The position numbers were made by a program, and so were the translations under genes. The notes below the pieces were generated by a model. The model was not told the origin of the DNA and ran no database searches. It was given only the letters and a program-made list of their open reading frames with translations. A stretch of DNA of 64,000 bases, taken from contig OZ036008.1 in assembly GCA_964035015.1 (NCBI GenBank), positions 5,161,004 to 5,225,003 of the forward strand, in the 5' to 3' direction. The stretch's first letter is position 1. Every line of letters begins with the position of its first letter. Source of the stretch: Corallium rubrum. Its lineage: Eukaryota; Cnidaria; Anthozoa; Scleralcyonacea; Coralliidae. Positions 31,705 through 41,700 of the stretch are shown here, in pieces.

Positions 31705-32280
31705 CCTCGAAACGTCGAAATAAAGTTTTGAAAAGTTTTTCTACTGATCGTCTTATATTACTGATGTTAAGCTGGTGCATGAGGGAGATTTTTTGATCGA
31801 TTTATCGCTTTTTCCTAAAAGCTCTGGTGTCCAATCGCGATAAGTTTTCAAACAAAGCTACTTGCCAAGAAAATATATGTCAATTTATGCCTAATTTGAC
31901 ACGAACAAATAGAATTTGTCAATAAAAAACTTGTTAAGGACACGTTATAAGCTTTAATGAAGGCAAGCCGAGTTTGAAACCCTCCCACAAACTCCCAACT
32001 TTATCCTATCAAGTTTTCCTTGTGTGTACGTCGGAAATTGATAAGTTTTTCTTGACAACAGATCTTGTTCAAAGGAAGGAAAACTTGCTCGTGTATACGT
32101 AATACTACTAGTTTGGCTGTCGAGAAAAAGTTAGCTGCTTACGCACTTAAACGTGGAAGTGAACTGTCCTTTAAACTTTTCTTTTTCACTGTTGCCATTG
32201 GTACAGTACTTTTCTTGTTTAATTTTACTCTATGTTAGTACAAATATCGAGAAACAACCTCGGGCTACCATCTCATGAGT
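31181..32280. other. No recognisable gene
   Basis: A 108-codon frame at 31,214-31,540 has no recognisable domain. 31,590-31,700 holds (TA)n with doubled TCGAGTGTATATATA. The rest is AT-rich non-coding sequence. Confidence 0.4.
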
Positions 32281-32284
32281 TCTA

Positions 32285-32385
32285 ATGCAATGACTCGATC
32301 AATGGTGAGAGCGTCCGGCTGGCATTCGAAAGGTTGCATGTGGGTTCCAGTCCCGTCTGGAGCTGAGTTTTTCTCCGAGTTTAAC
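32285..32385 (+). mobile_element. tRNA-related SINE copy
   Basis: GACTCGATCAATGGTGAGAG gives an A-box-like start and GGGTTCCAGTCCC a B-box-like motif. It is followed by GGAGCTGAGTTTTTCTCCGAG, the same body motif as the SINE pair at 7.0 kb (GAGCTCAGAGTTTTTCTGAG). A single, isolated copy. Confidence 0.55.
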
Positions 32386-32404
32386 TTACAAAAACAAACG
32401 AAAA

Positions 32405-32604
32405 AACTTTAATTTTACTCTGTCTAACCACAAACTATTTTACTCTGTCTAACCACAAACTATTTTACTCTGTCTAACCACAAACTATTTTACTCTGTCT
32501 AACCACAAACTATTTTACTCTGTCTAACCACAAACTATTTTACTCTGTCTAACCACAAATTATTTTACTCTGTCTAACCACAAATTATTTTACTCTGTCT
32601 AACC
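32405..32604 (+). repeat. 25-bp minisatellite (TTTTACTCTGTCTAACCACAAACTA)
   Basis: Eight near-perfect 25-bp units. The array is interrupted at 32,604 by a hAT-type MITE and resumes with one and a half degraded units at 32,938-32,985. Confidence 0.95.
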
Positions 32605-32937
32605 CAGGGACGTAGCCAAGATTTTGAAAGGGGGGAGCCGAAATAAAAAAAAATTAGGGGCGTCCGGGGCATGCTCCCCCGGGAAATTTTGAAATCGAGA
32701 TTCGCCGAAATGCCATTTCCTAGCTTTTGGAGGAAGATTTTACAGACTCTAAAGGTTAAAAAAACGTCATGTAAAATACTCAAAACACGCAAACGTCGCA
32801 TAGATACTCAAAATGCATACACTCAGTAGATTGAATACACTGTTTACAGTTTATTTCCTGACGCAATTGATATTGCATCAGTTTTGTAGTTACATGTCTG
32901 TCGTTTTATATCCCTTTCATATCCTTGGTCTAACCTC
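32605..32937. mobile_element. hAT-type MITE inserted in the 25-bp minisatellite
   Basis: It starts CAGGGACGTAGCCAAG and carries the same body as the element at 9,401-9,755 in opposite orientation (GCCATTTCCTAGCTTTTGG, TTGCATCAGTTTTGTAGTT). The far terminus is missing. GTCTAACC flanks both sides, but each minisatellite unit contains GTCTAACC, so the duplication is not independent proof. Confidence 0.75.
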
Positions 32938-32985
32938 AAACTATTTTACTCTGTCTAACGCTAGACTTTTTTACTCGTCTGCAAG

Positions 32986-33700
32986 GGTAAATAGTTTCGT
33001 TTATTTTGAATGTCAATCTCCAAAACCTTAATCCATTCTAACGGCCTTCCGATCCGGACATTATGTAACTGTTTTTTTAACTTTCGGCGTTAAAAAGATA
33101 ATGTCTTCAGACCGTTAATAACAAACTTTTCAGGAAAGGCTGTCAAAAAAAAAAAATGTTGTTTATTTGTAGGGGAGAGTAAGCTGTTTATTCCTTTCAC
33201 TGCCACAGTCGTTGTTTTTTTGTTAGATCTTATTCTGGCTAATGCCATACTATTTTTCTTGTCAAGAGGAGAAATCTAATCTAGCAGTGAAAGGTTACAT
33301 CTGCCCTATATTTATTTTATAGCCGCGACTGACTGGTTATTTGGCGGTTTTACTAAAACATTGAAGAGCATTTTACAGTGCCGAGAAGCTGGACTAAACA
33401 AATAATTTAAAGTAGGCTTGAGGCAAAAGAGATTCGCCGGAAGTTTTGAAAACTGTTATTAATTAATGTCGGTTATATGCTTGGTTGCATGAACCATTTC
33501 TCGCTGCAGGTCGAGTAAATAATACCTGAAAGTTAAACAATAAAGTACTTATAACCTAAAACGTGCTACCTGATGGAAACCGACGCTGAAAAGATAAGAC
33601 AGGGGGTGTTGGAGGAAGCTGCTCTCTTTTAATGACAGGGGGTGCTATAACAAGTAAACTACATAAACTGTTTCTACTTTGAGTCAACTCTAAAGCCTGG
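32986..33700. other. No recognisable gene
   Basis: Non-coding; short homopolymers only. No inverted repeat or exon-like block noted. Confidence 0.4.
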
Positions 33701-34140
33701 TTTCATTGGCCACTTCCCCGGGAAACGAGAGACTCTGGGATAAACCGTTTCACATCAATATTTCATTCGCTGATGAACACAGTGAACTCCAATCTCGTTC
33801 CCAGAGCCCACGTTCCCCACCCGGGAAACGAGAGACTCTGGGATAATCCGTTTCACATCGACATTTCATTGGCTGATGAACATGATTAACTCTTCTTCCA
33901 GATAACAAGAATCCTGTGATGGCGTGAATGGATTATCCCAGCGTCTCTCGTTTCCCGGGTGGGGAACGCGGGCTCTGGGAACTAGATTGATTCGCTGAAA
34001 TTTCCTAGCTTTTGGAGGAAGATTTTCCGGATAACAAGAATCCTGTGATGGTGTAAACGGATTATCCCAGAGCCTTCTCGTTTCCCGCCCGCTGGGTAAG
34101 GGGAACGTGGGCTCTGGGAACGAGATTGGCCATTTCCTAA
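33700..34140. mobile_element. Clustered MITE ends, CCCGGGAAACGAGAGACTCTGGGAT family
   Basis: The motif GAAACGAGAGACTCTGGGAT occurs forward at 33,722 and 33,823 and reversed at 33,930-33,965 and 34,060-34,095, each with GGGCTCTGGGAACGAG-type companions. Paired arms (about 33,795-33,880 and 33,905-33,985) form a hairpin. This looks like two or three nested or duplicated copies of one inverted-repeat family. Confidence 0.65.
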
Positions 34141-34542
34141 AAGAGTTGAAGACTGGTGACGGGTTATGAACGCTAGGGTACTTGGGATCGTTTGGAAGGG
34201 CATTTCATACTTAGAACCATAGAGATCATAATGTAAGACTGGAGGATGTATTGGGGACAAAATGCGAGGGAAATTGACGACCGCCATTAGAGGGGAAAAA
34301 CGAGCTAAAATTCATCTAAAACAAGCCTTTTGCTAAGTTTCCAACACGATTTTTAAGAAAATAAACTTTTAGAGTTTTCGATCTTATTACTATTATAAAT
34401 TCTTACCTTAGTTCTTTATTGAGGCGTCTATTATCTTTGTTGAATTTTTCCACTCCTCGGATATACATTATAACTTATTGGATTCATCTAAGCCCGATAT
34501 GGCAAAATGTTTAAGTCGAAAATTCAATATCGGGCGAGACCG

Positions 34543-35468
34543 TAGCCTGCGTGCAGACGCTTGTATTTCCGGAGCTGGTGTAATTGAATCCCTATAAGCG
34601 TCTGCGCATTGGAGGCCAAATGCTTGTTCTGGTCACGAGTGGACACATGGATTTTTAATCGCATTAAAATGATTAATTCGCGCAGTAAGAAATAATTATA
34701 GCTATTATTATTATTCATGGCGTCTCACTAGTATCTCCTTTTCAACCGCGATCAACTTCCACACCAACGAGGGCCACACACGAAGCGGATAACATTTCAA
34801 CTGCCCAAACGAAATCAGCAAATCAGCCACTCGGACTTTGCTCAAGGATCTTTGCTCTATTCAGTCTATTGGCAAAATGCTGTGTAGAGGGACATACACA
34901 CAAATCGCGCGCACAGCTTGGCGCTGTGAAAAGGTCAGAGAACAAACTGTCCTTTTGTATCTGAAGGAGATCAACCGAGAGTGTTCGAATATGTGCTCTA
35001 AGAGGAGTCCCAGCATTTTGCGCAAAACGAGCGAGCAAGAGTGCAAGACATTGTGAACTTTTCGTTGACAAAACTCGACCAAGAATTAAAGGAAAGAACC
35101 CCGCTGCTCAGGAGTGTTTTGATGTCAGCTTCTATTCGTTCCTTTAAAGAATGCTTTAATTTCCTCAACTTGATCTTCGAAAAGGCTATCAATTTGAAAA
35201 AAATGACAAACGAGTCGCAGAGCACATTGAAAACATTCACCTCTCTAACTTCGAAGCTTCGACAAACGCCATGTTTTTATAAGTGCTCGAGCTAATTTTA
35301 GCGAATTCGTGATAAATTGCATAATTAACAAAGAACCAATCACATGCGGTTCCAACTTTCTGTGGAAAATCCACGTGACCAGAACAAGCTTTTGGCCTCC
35401 AATGCGCAGACGCTTATAGGGATTCAATTACACCAGCTCCGGAAATACAAGCGTCTGCACGCAGGCTA
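34543..35468. mobile_element. Mutator-like element with 9-bp duplication and a coding remnant
   Basis: TAGCCTGCGTGCAGACGC and its complement begin arms of about 100 bp. GCGAGACCG stands on both sides (34,534-34,542 and 35,469-35,477), a clear 9-bp target duplication. The 926-bp element contains a protein-coding remnant (34,838-35,290) but no recognisable transposase. It is a non-autonomous, possibly gene-fragment-carrying MULE. Confidence 0.88.
34838..35290 (+). pseudogene. Coding remnant within the Mutator-like element
   Basis: Two plus-strand frames line up in series. The first ends ...YLKEINRECSNMCSKRSPS and ILRKTSEQE. About 10 codons later a second, shifted frame continues DIVNFSLTKLDQELKERTP. 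Alternating polar and hydrophobic content and a Cys pair (ECSNMC) look like a real, decayed exon and not chance. I do not recognise the protein. The parts are separated by one indel near 35,035. Confidence 0.45.
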
Positions 35469-35994
35469 GCGAGACCGAAGATCGAGCCTAATATTAAAAT
35501 TTGAGACTTAAATATTTTCCATATCAGGCGAAGATGAATCCAATAGGTGTTTTATTATATCGAACAAATAATCGTGCAATTGACAAGTAAATATATCTTG
35601 TGCACCTGTCCAAAGGTTGCTGCCCAATATGTAGTTGTCCTACATCGTAAAATATTGGGTTGGCACGTGACACTAATGTAGACATTTGATTGGACGATTA
35701 TTTGTGAGGGTATAATAACGCCACATATTGGCAAGTCTCATGTGCAAGCCTTCAAAGGGCCTGGATACTGGCTTTCCCCCTCTAAATGGCGGCCTTCTAT
35801 TTTCCTCGCACACTTGACTGGACTCAGCGTTATTGGGAATGCCCCCTTTGGATCAGGGCAATTGCCCCCCCCCCCCCGGAGAAAATCCCAAATATGATTT
35901 TTTTAATGTCACACATCACATTTGTTCCCAGAGTCACAGAATAAAGAACTAACTAGTCGTTTAATTAATATCATAACTCTGACAATGAATTTTC

Positions 35995-36154
35995 GCGACT
36001 CACTTCCACCAAAATGTTCGGAAGTTCGTTCCGAAGTTCGCAAGTTCGTTGGGACGTTCAAAGCTCGTTTTAAACTACGCATTTGATTTGAACTTCCAAA
36101 CGAACTTCGTGACGAACTTCTGAACATTTTGGTGAAAAGTGTCAAGTGAGTTGC
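35995..36154. mobile_element. Short MITE (CCAAAATGTTCGGAAGTTCG)
   Basis: GACTCACTTCCACCAAAATG pairs with CATTTTGGTG...AAGTGAGTTGC. The 160-bp unit is made of GAAGTTCGTT repeats in both senses. No ORF. Confidence 0.7.
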
Positions 36155-36269
36155 AAATGACTGTAGTTGTCTTTGTAAATATGTGATACTGTAGTTTTAG
36201 ACAAAATCGTTTGTAAAAATGAGAGAATGTGTCTTAAAAAATATGTTTTAAAATGTTCAAAATTTTGCT

Positions 36270-36400
36270 CAAATATGATGTCAGATCGCGGGAAATGCCA
36301 TTTCAGAGACTCAATTTTCAAAATGTTTCCGGGGGAGCACACCCCCGGACCCACCTAGAAATCTGACAGTCTTACTGCCCCCCTAGATTATGATTTCTAT
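36270..36400. mobile_element. Fragment of the hAT MITE family
   Basis: GGAAATGCCATTTCAGAGAC, GGGGGAGCACACCCCCGGAC and CTTACTGCCCCCC match internal segments of the elements at 9.4 and 32.6 kb. Both termini are missing. Confidence 0.5.
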
Positions 36401-36731
36401 GGTAGAACACCAGCGCTCAATACTCTAGTTACCAGTCTTCAACTCTCTTGGGAAATAGCCAATGGACCAAATCGTAGTTTCATTTAGGCCCACATGCAAA
36501 TTAATTACTCGGGCTACCTGTGGTAGAACGAGTCTAGGTTTTGGTCTGGTTTTTTTTTCTGTCGCGAAATGGCCCCAACAGGCTTTGCGAAACTGCAGGC
36601 ATGTGATATATCTATGATGTCACACGTGTTTTCCTTCTTTTCGATCGAGTGGTTCGAAGCGAAGTGGTTCGAAGCGAAGTCGAAGTGTTTAATTTGGTCA
36701 GCTGCGTGCTTGGAAGTGTTTAAAGTCAGTT

Positions 36732-38744
36732 ATGTGGCTGGGAAGTATCTTCTTCTTGACTACGCTCACAATGTTTACAATCGCACACGCCGATCGCGGT
36801 AGACCTACTCTAAAAGATGCCGAGCGATTTCGAAACGGGTTGGTCCGCGATCAAACCAGTCTTACTATGAAACTAGCCAGTCTTACTATGAAAGCCAGTC
36901 TTACTATGAAAGCCAGTCTTACTATGAATGCCAGTCTTACTATGAATGCCAGTCTTACTATGAATACCAGTCTTACTATGAATGCCAATCTTACTATGAA
37001 TACCAAACTTACAAAACTAAAAACGAATATAAACTTGAATACAACGTTATGTGTGTCATTGAATTGCTCAAACCATGTGAATAGAAGCACAAAGAAGTTA
37101 CTTGATAAAGCCAAGTTGCAAGTGACAGGTAAACATGCTGTGTTGATATTAATACCCAAAGAGACTCGATGTTACATCACTTATATGAACGCTGTATGGA
37201 AATTATACGAGGTAACTTTATTAATATTTATGATTTGTTTTATTTTCGCCTGTATTGTTTTATATTGTGTTACAAATGTCGTGCAAAATAAAGTCGATGT
37301 GATGTTTCATCAAGTGACACTTGTGAGAGAGACAGTGTCTTTTCTCCATGAACAGTCACACATGGTTTTGCCAAATAATTCAGAAAGCATGTTACTATCG
37401 AATAACCCTGTTTCACTTGACATTGTACCTGTATATGAGAATGTAAAAAGGTCCCAGTTATCAGTAAAGTCAAAGACCGTAAACACAAAGGAATGTAGAT
37501 CTCGCTATGCTAAATTTATTGTGATTGAAGTAAAATATAACCGCCATGTTGCTCGACGTGATCGAGAGCCAAGTAGAATCCCAGCTAAAAGACTCGTTCG
37601 CCTTTTGAATAAAAGTAGAAAAATACGTAAACTTGTTCGCAAGCACATTAAAAGAAATGTACCCAGGTCTTCTCGTATCCATCGTTTACTTTATGCATTT
37701 AGCCATGAACGGAAAAAGCTGCTGAGCAATCGAGTAAGGTATTTACGCCAAGTTAATAAAAAAGCAAAGGGTTTGCGTGAAATATCATCAAAACGACGTA
37801 GAAAACAAAAAGCTGCACCGAATACTTCTGTATTTCTTAAAAATAATAAAGAGCGGTACAAGGCATTTACAAAAACACTACACCCAAATTACTTAATAGA
37901 ATCAGCTACATGTACCTGTACTTACAAAAACTTAAACCACAGGGTGAATTGTTGCAAGTTTAAACTTAGTAGAGACATTGAAAAGAACCCTGGTCCTACT
38001 TTTATTGATCCTAGTAAAACTATCCATGCACCTTATAGTCAAGGTGATGTTGATGTATTTGGTCCAAATGCAGGACAACAATGTGTAGCTATGAGTTTGT
38101 GTGCTTTGATATATAACAATAACAAGTCAATAACTGACTCAAGAGACCTGATTCAAATTATGGATATTGGTAATGAATTATATTCTGCATTGTCAAGATT
38201 ATCAAGGCAATCTTATTTATTACTAACTGAATTACCCAGTATGGTTACAGTCCTAAACACAAATTATCAACTTGAGTTTAGTGAAAGTTACTCTGGTAGA
38301 CTCCATACAACTACTTTGAATGAAAACATCCCATATGTCATGCCCTTAGAATGTGCATTACAAGGTTTGATACAAGAGAGTTATAATTCATTTCTGTTAA
38401 CAATTGCATGTAATACTGTATCTATTTTTGTTATTTCAAATGGTTTACTAAAAATATTTGATTCACATGCAAGAGATTCATTTGGTATGGCCCACCCTCG
38501 TGGAACATGTGTATTGTTGGAAGTAAATTCAGTTATCGACTTGGTGGAATATTTAAAAAATCTACACAAACCTGATGTCTTATTCGAGCTGAAAGGCATT
38601 AAAATTACTATTGCACAATTTATAAAAGCTACAAATATGCATACCAACACATCTGAATCAAATTCAAGTTGCTGTTCTTCAACATGTAAAAATCAGACAC
38701 TTAATCATGATAATTTTGATTTTGAACAATATTGTGCAATATAA
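36732..38744 (+). CDS. Helentron ORF1: membrane-protein-like N-half, 2A motif, cysteine-protease-like C-half
   Basis: 670 residues. Residues 1-20 look like a cleavable signal peptide (MWLGSIFFLTTLTMFTIAHA). 41-95 are a six-residue repeat (ASLTMN/K) that creates several N-x-S/T sequons; with N103, N111 and N117 there are about seven. One hydrophobic helix spans about 159-184. 240-400 is strongly basic. 409-422 holds a Cys pair and SRDIEKNPGP, a 2A-type motif predicted to release the first 421 residues from the last 249. After it, GQQCVAMS (Cys451) and FDSH (Asp577/His579) match the Cys...Asp-x-His layout of herpesvirus-tegument-like (C76-type) peptidases, a domain reported in Helitron-like elements. 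The Met at 36,732 is chosen because it opens the signal peptide. The function of the N-half is unknown. The stop is directly followed in frame by ORF2. Confidence 0.7.
   Translation: MWLGSIFFLTTLTMFTIAHADRGRPTLKDAERFRNGLVRDQTSLTMKLASLTMKASLTMKASLTMNASLTMNASLTMNTSLTMNANLTMNTKLTKLKTNINLNTTLCVSLNCSNHVNRSTKKLLDKAKLQVTGKHAVLILIPKETRCYITYMNAVWKLYEVTLLIFMICFIFACIVLYCVTNVVQNKVDVMFHQVTLVRETVSFLHEQSHMVLPNNSESMLLSNNPVSLDIVPVYENVKRSQLSVKSKTVNTKECRSRYAKFIVIEVKYNRHVARRDREPSRIPAKRLVRLLNKSRKIRKLVRKHIKRNVPRSSRIHRLLYAFSHERKKLLSNRVRYLRQVNKKAKGLREISSKRRRKQKAAPNTSVFLKNNKERYKAFTKTLHPNYLIESATCTCTYKNLNHRVNCCKFKLSRDIEKNPGPTFIDPSKTIHAPYSQGDVDVFGPNAGQQCVAMSLCALIYNNNKSITDSRDLIQIMDIGNELYSALSRLSRQSYLLLTELPSMVTVLNTNYQLEFSESYSGRLHTTTLNENIPYVMPLECALQGLIQESYNSFLLTIACNTVSIFVISNGLLKIFDSHARDSFGMAHPRGTCVLLEVNSVIDLVEYLKNLHKPDVLFELKGIKITIAQFIKATNMHTNTSESNSSCCSSTCKNQTLNHDNFDFEQYCAI
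36862..37010 (+). repeat. 18-bp in-frame repeat within ORF1
   Basis: About eight copies of GCCAGTCTTACTATGAAT-like units. An 18-bp length keeps the frame, so the protein gains or loses six residues per unit. Point differences alternate Lys, Asn, Thr and Ala codons and are not random stops, which suggests the frame has been maintained. Confidence 0.9.
37974..37997 (+). other. 2A-type ribosome-skipping motif (DIEKNPGP)
   Basis: The codons GAC ATT GAA AAG AAC CCT GGT CCT encode D(I)ExNPGP, the defining core of 2A peptides. In known 2A systems the ribosome fails to form the bond between the final Gly and Pro and then continues. Here that would fall between Gly421 and Pro422, exactly at the junction of the basic region and the protease domain. 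The preceding residues (CCKFKLSR) are Cys- and Lys-rich and differ from the Leu-rich stretch seen before many 2A sites, so efficiency is uncertain. Confidence 0.75.
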
Positions 38745-41700
38745 TTGTGCTATTATTCTATTAGTTTTTCTACTGTTATGGCATGTAGTTACTGGCATGA
38801 TCAGACACTGAGTGCTGTTGCGGAATATGCCAAGTTATTATACCAGGAAGCCTTGAATGATGGAAAGAAATATACATGTGATTATATGCCACATGTTATA
38901 AATATATGTGGTGCTGATGTTGAGGCAGTATTTCATTCAATGCACCAGGACACCTTGATTACCCATTCTGTTTCTAGTAAACTGGCCCTTAAGAGTTTAA
39001 TATTAGATAATACTTCAGAAAATACTGGGTTTTTGTTGTGGCTTCCAAACTATTGCTTATCTTGCATTTTTCAACATAATAAAAGGCAAATAAAGTATTT
39101 CTTGGTGGCATGCAATGAAATGCAAACAATTAATTTATTTGAACGATTTGATGATACAGATTTTCTCATTAATAAATTTTGCCATATTGTCACAGAAAAA
39201 CTTAAATGTGAAGAAATACAATACACTATTCAATTTTTGTCATGTTCATGTCAACTAACAAAATCAGAGAGGCAAAAAGTTGTAAGAAAGCATAAGTCTA
39301 CAACACAAAAAAGGTTATGTACTGACAAAGAAAGTGAAAAATATGCAAATTTGGAACCTGCTAAGAAAAAATTGATGCTTGAGAAAGCTGCTTTAGACTA
39401 CAAAATTATGGATCCGATGAAAAAAAAACATCTACTTGAAACAAAAACAAAAAAATATAAATCAATGGACCCTGTGGAAAAGAAAGTTGTTCTAATTAAA
39501 ACAAAAAACTATAAATTAAAAAAATGTAAATTATCAATGGATTTACATGACTTGGATGATTATATTTCTAGGTTTTGCAGTAAAATAAAAGAAGGCCCTT
39601 ATTATATATGTTCTGTTTGCAATCGGTTACTCTACAGAACATCAGTCGTGTCATTAAAGCAAAGTAAGTACACAAATGTCCCTGAAACTCTGTTCACTGA
39701 TGTAAAGTCGTTTGATGAAAAACAATACATTTGTAAAACCTGCCATTCAAAGTTGTCAAAGGGGAAAATTCCTTGCCAGGCAATCTATAATAACATGTAT
39801 GTTGATAACATACCAGCTGAGCTTGCATGTTTAGAAAAACTTGAACAAATTCTTATTGCACAGCGAATAGTTTTTGAGAAGATAATAGTAATGCCAAAAG
39901 GACAGCAAAGAAAAGTTAAGGGAGCGATCTGTAATGTGCCAGTTGAATGTGATGATACATGTAAAGTTTTACCACGTCCACCAGAAAGATCAGGTATTAT
40001 AATGTTGAAACTTAAACGAAAACTTGAATTCAGAGGTCATGTGTATTTTCAAGCAGTGCGTCCTCAGTTCATTCTTGATGCACTTAACTGGCTCAAGTTA
40101 AACAACCCATTATATAATAATATTACAATTGATATTCAAAATATCAGTGCAAAACTTACCAGTTTTATAGAACAAGATGACAATACTTCAGGTACGAATT
40201 TTGATAAAAATAGAAAGTCCTTAACAGAAACCTGCAAGCAACATGTTACAAATGATCATGTTACAGATGGTGATGATACTGAGGAAAAAGATGACCCATT
40301 GAATGAATATAGACAGGCGACTAATGAGACATGTTTGCAGTCTGTATTACCAGATTATCCTGTAGCAATACAAAGTAATAAAAGTTGTTCATTAGGGAAT
40401 GAAGTGTACAATATTGCACCTGGAGAAAACAAACACCCTGTATCAATAATGAGAGACATAAAATGTGAAGAGCTCGCATTTCCAGTGTTGTTTCCAAAAG
40501 GACAGTTTGGCTTCACTGAAGATAGAAAAATTAAATTGTCACCAGTGAAATACTTCAATGCTCGACTTTTACATTATAGTGGAAGGTTTGCAACAAACCC
40601 TGAATATCTTTTCTTTGCACAGTTTGTTACAGAACAAAAAAAGGTATCAGACAGTATTAATATAGCCTTAAAAAAAATACATGGCCAACCTGTAACTGCA
40701 TCACAAATAAAATCAGATGTAAACAAATTAAAAGGTTTAATTTGTCAAGACCAGGCGTATTTGTTTTTAAGGCAAATCCCAGGCACACCACCTTACTGGC
40801 AAAAATTTATGTATGAAGTAGTAGCCATGGTAAAGCAACTTGGGATTCCAACATGGTTTATGACATTATCATGTGCTGATCTTAGATGGCCTGAATTGTT
40901 TCAGATTATAGCTAGAACACAGGGAAAAAACATGACTGATGAACAAGTTGAAGCTTTATCTTACAATGAAAGATGTTCGATGTTAAATCTTAATCCTGTT
41001 GTTGTTGCAAAGCACTTTCAACATAGAGTGGAAACATTTTTCACTGAGGTACTGCTTAGTCAACTTAACCCAATTGGTAAAATAATCTATTACGCGCTTC
41101 GTGTTGAATTTCAAATGACAGGATCTCCTCATTTACATGCCTTGATATGGACCTCTGATTGTCCCAAACTTACCTCTGACAACAAAGAAGCTTATGTAGA
41201 ATTTATAGATAACCATGTACAAGCCTATCTTCCAGATGAAGAGACAGAACCAGAGTTACATGAGTTAGTAAAAACCTATCAAAAGCACAACCATTCTAAA
41301 ACCTGCAGAAAATACAAAAATATTAGTTGTAGATTTAATTTTGGTCAATTTTTTTCCAAAAGAACAATTGTAGCAGAACCTGTTAATGATAATCTAGATG
41401 AGGGAATCAAGAGTAATATACTTGACCGACGAACACAGATTCTGACCTCAGTCAAACAGAAAATTGATGAAGTACTAAACCCATCCAAACCAGATTATAA
41501 TGAAACATTAAATGATGCAGACATTCTAAAATCAGTAGGTATCACTGAGGATGAATATTACTGGGCTCTATCAATATCACCAGACTCTGATTTTGAGTTG
41601 CACCTTAAAAGGCCTGTAGACAGCTGTTTTATTAACAATTACTTTGTTGCTGGTATTAAGGGATTTGCAGCAAATGTTGACTTGCAACCTGTATTCAATC

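Noticed and set aside
36851..37159. Minus-strand frame with repeated VRLAFI
   Set aside because: Shadow of the 18-bp repeat in Helentron ORF1 on the other strand.
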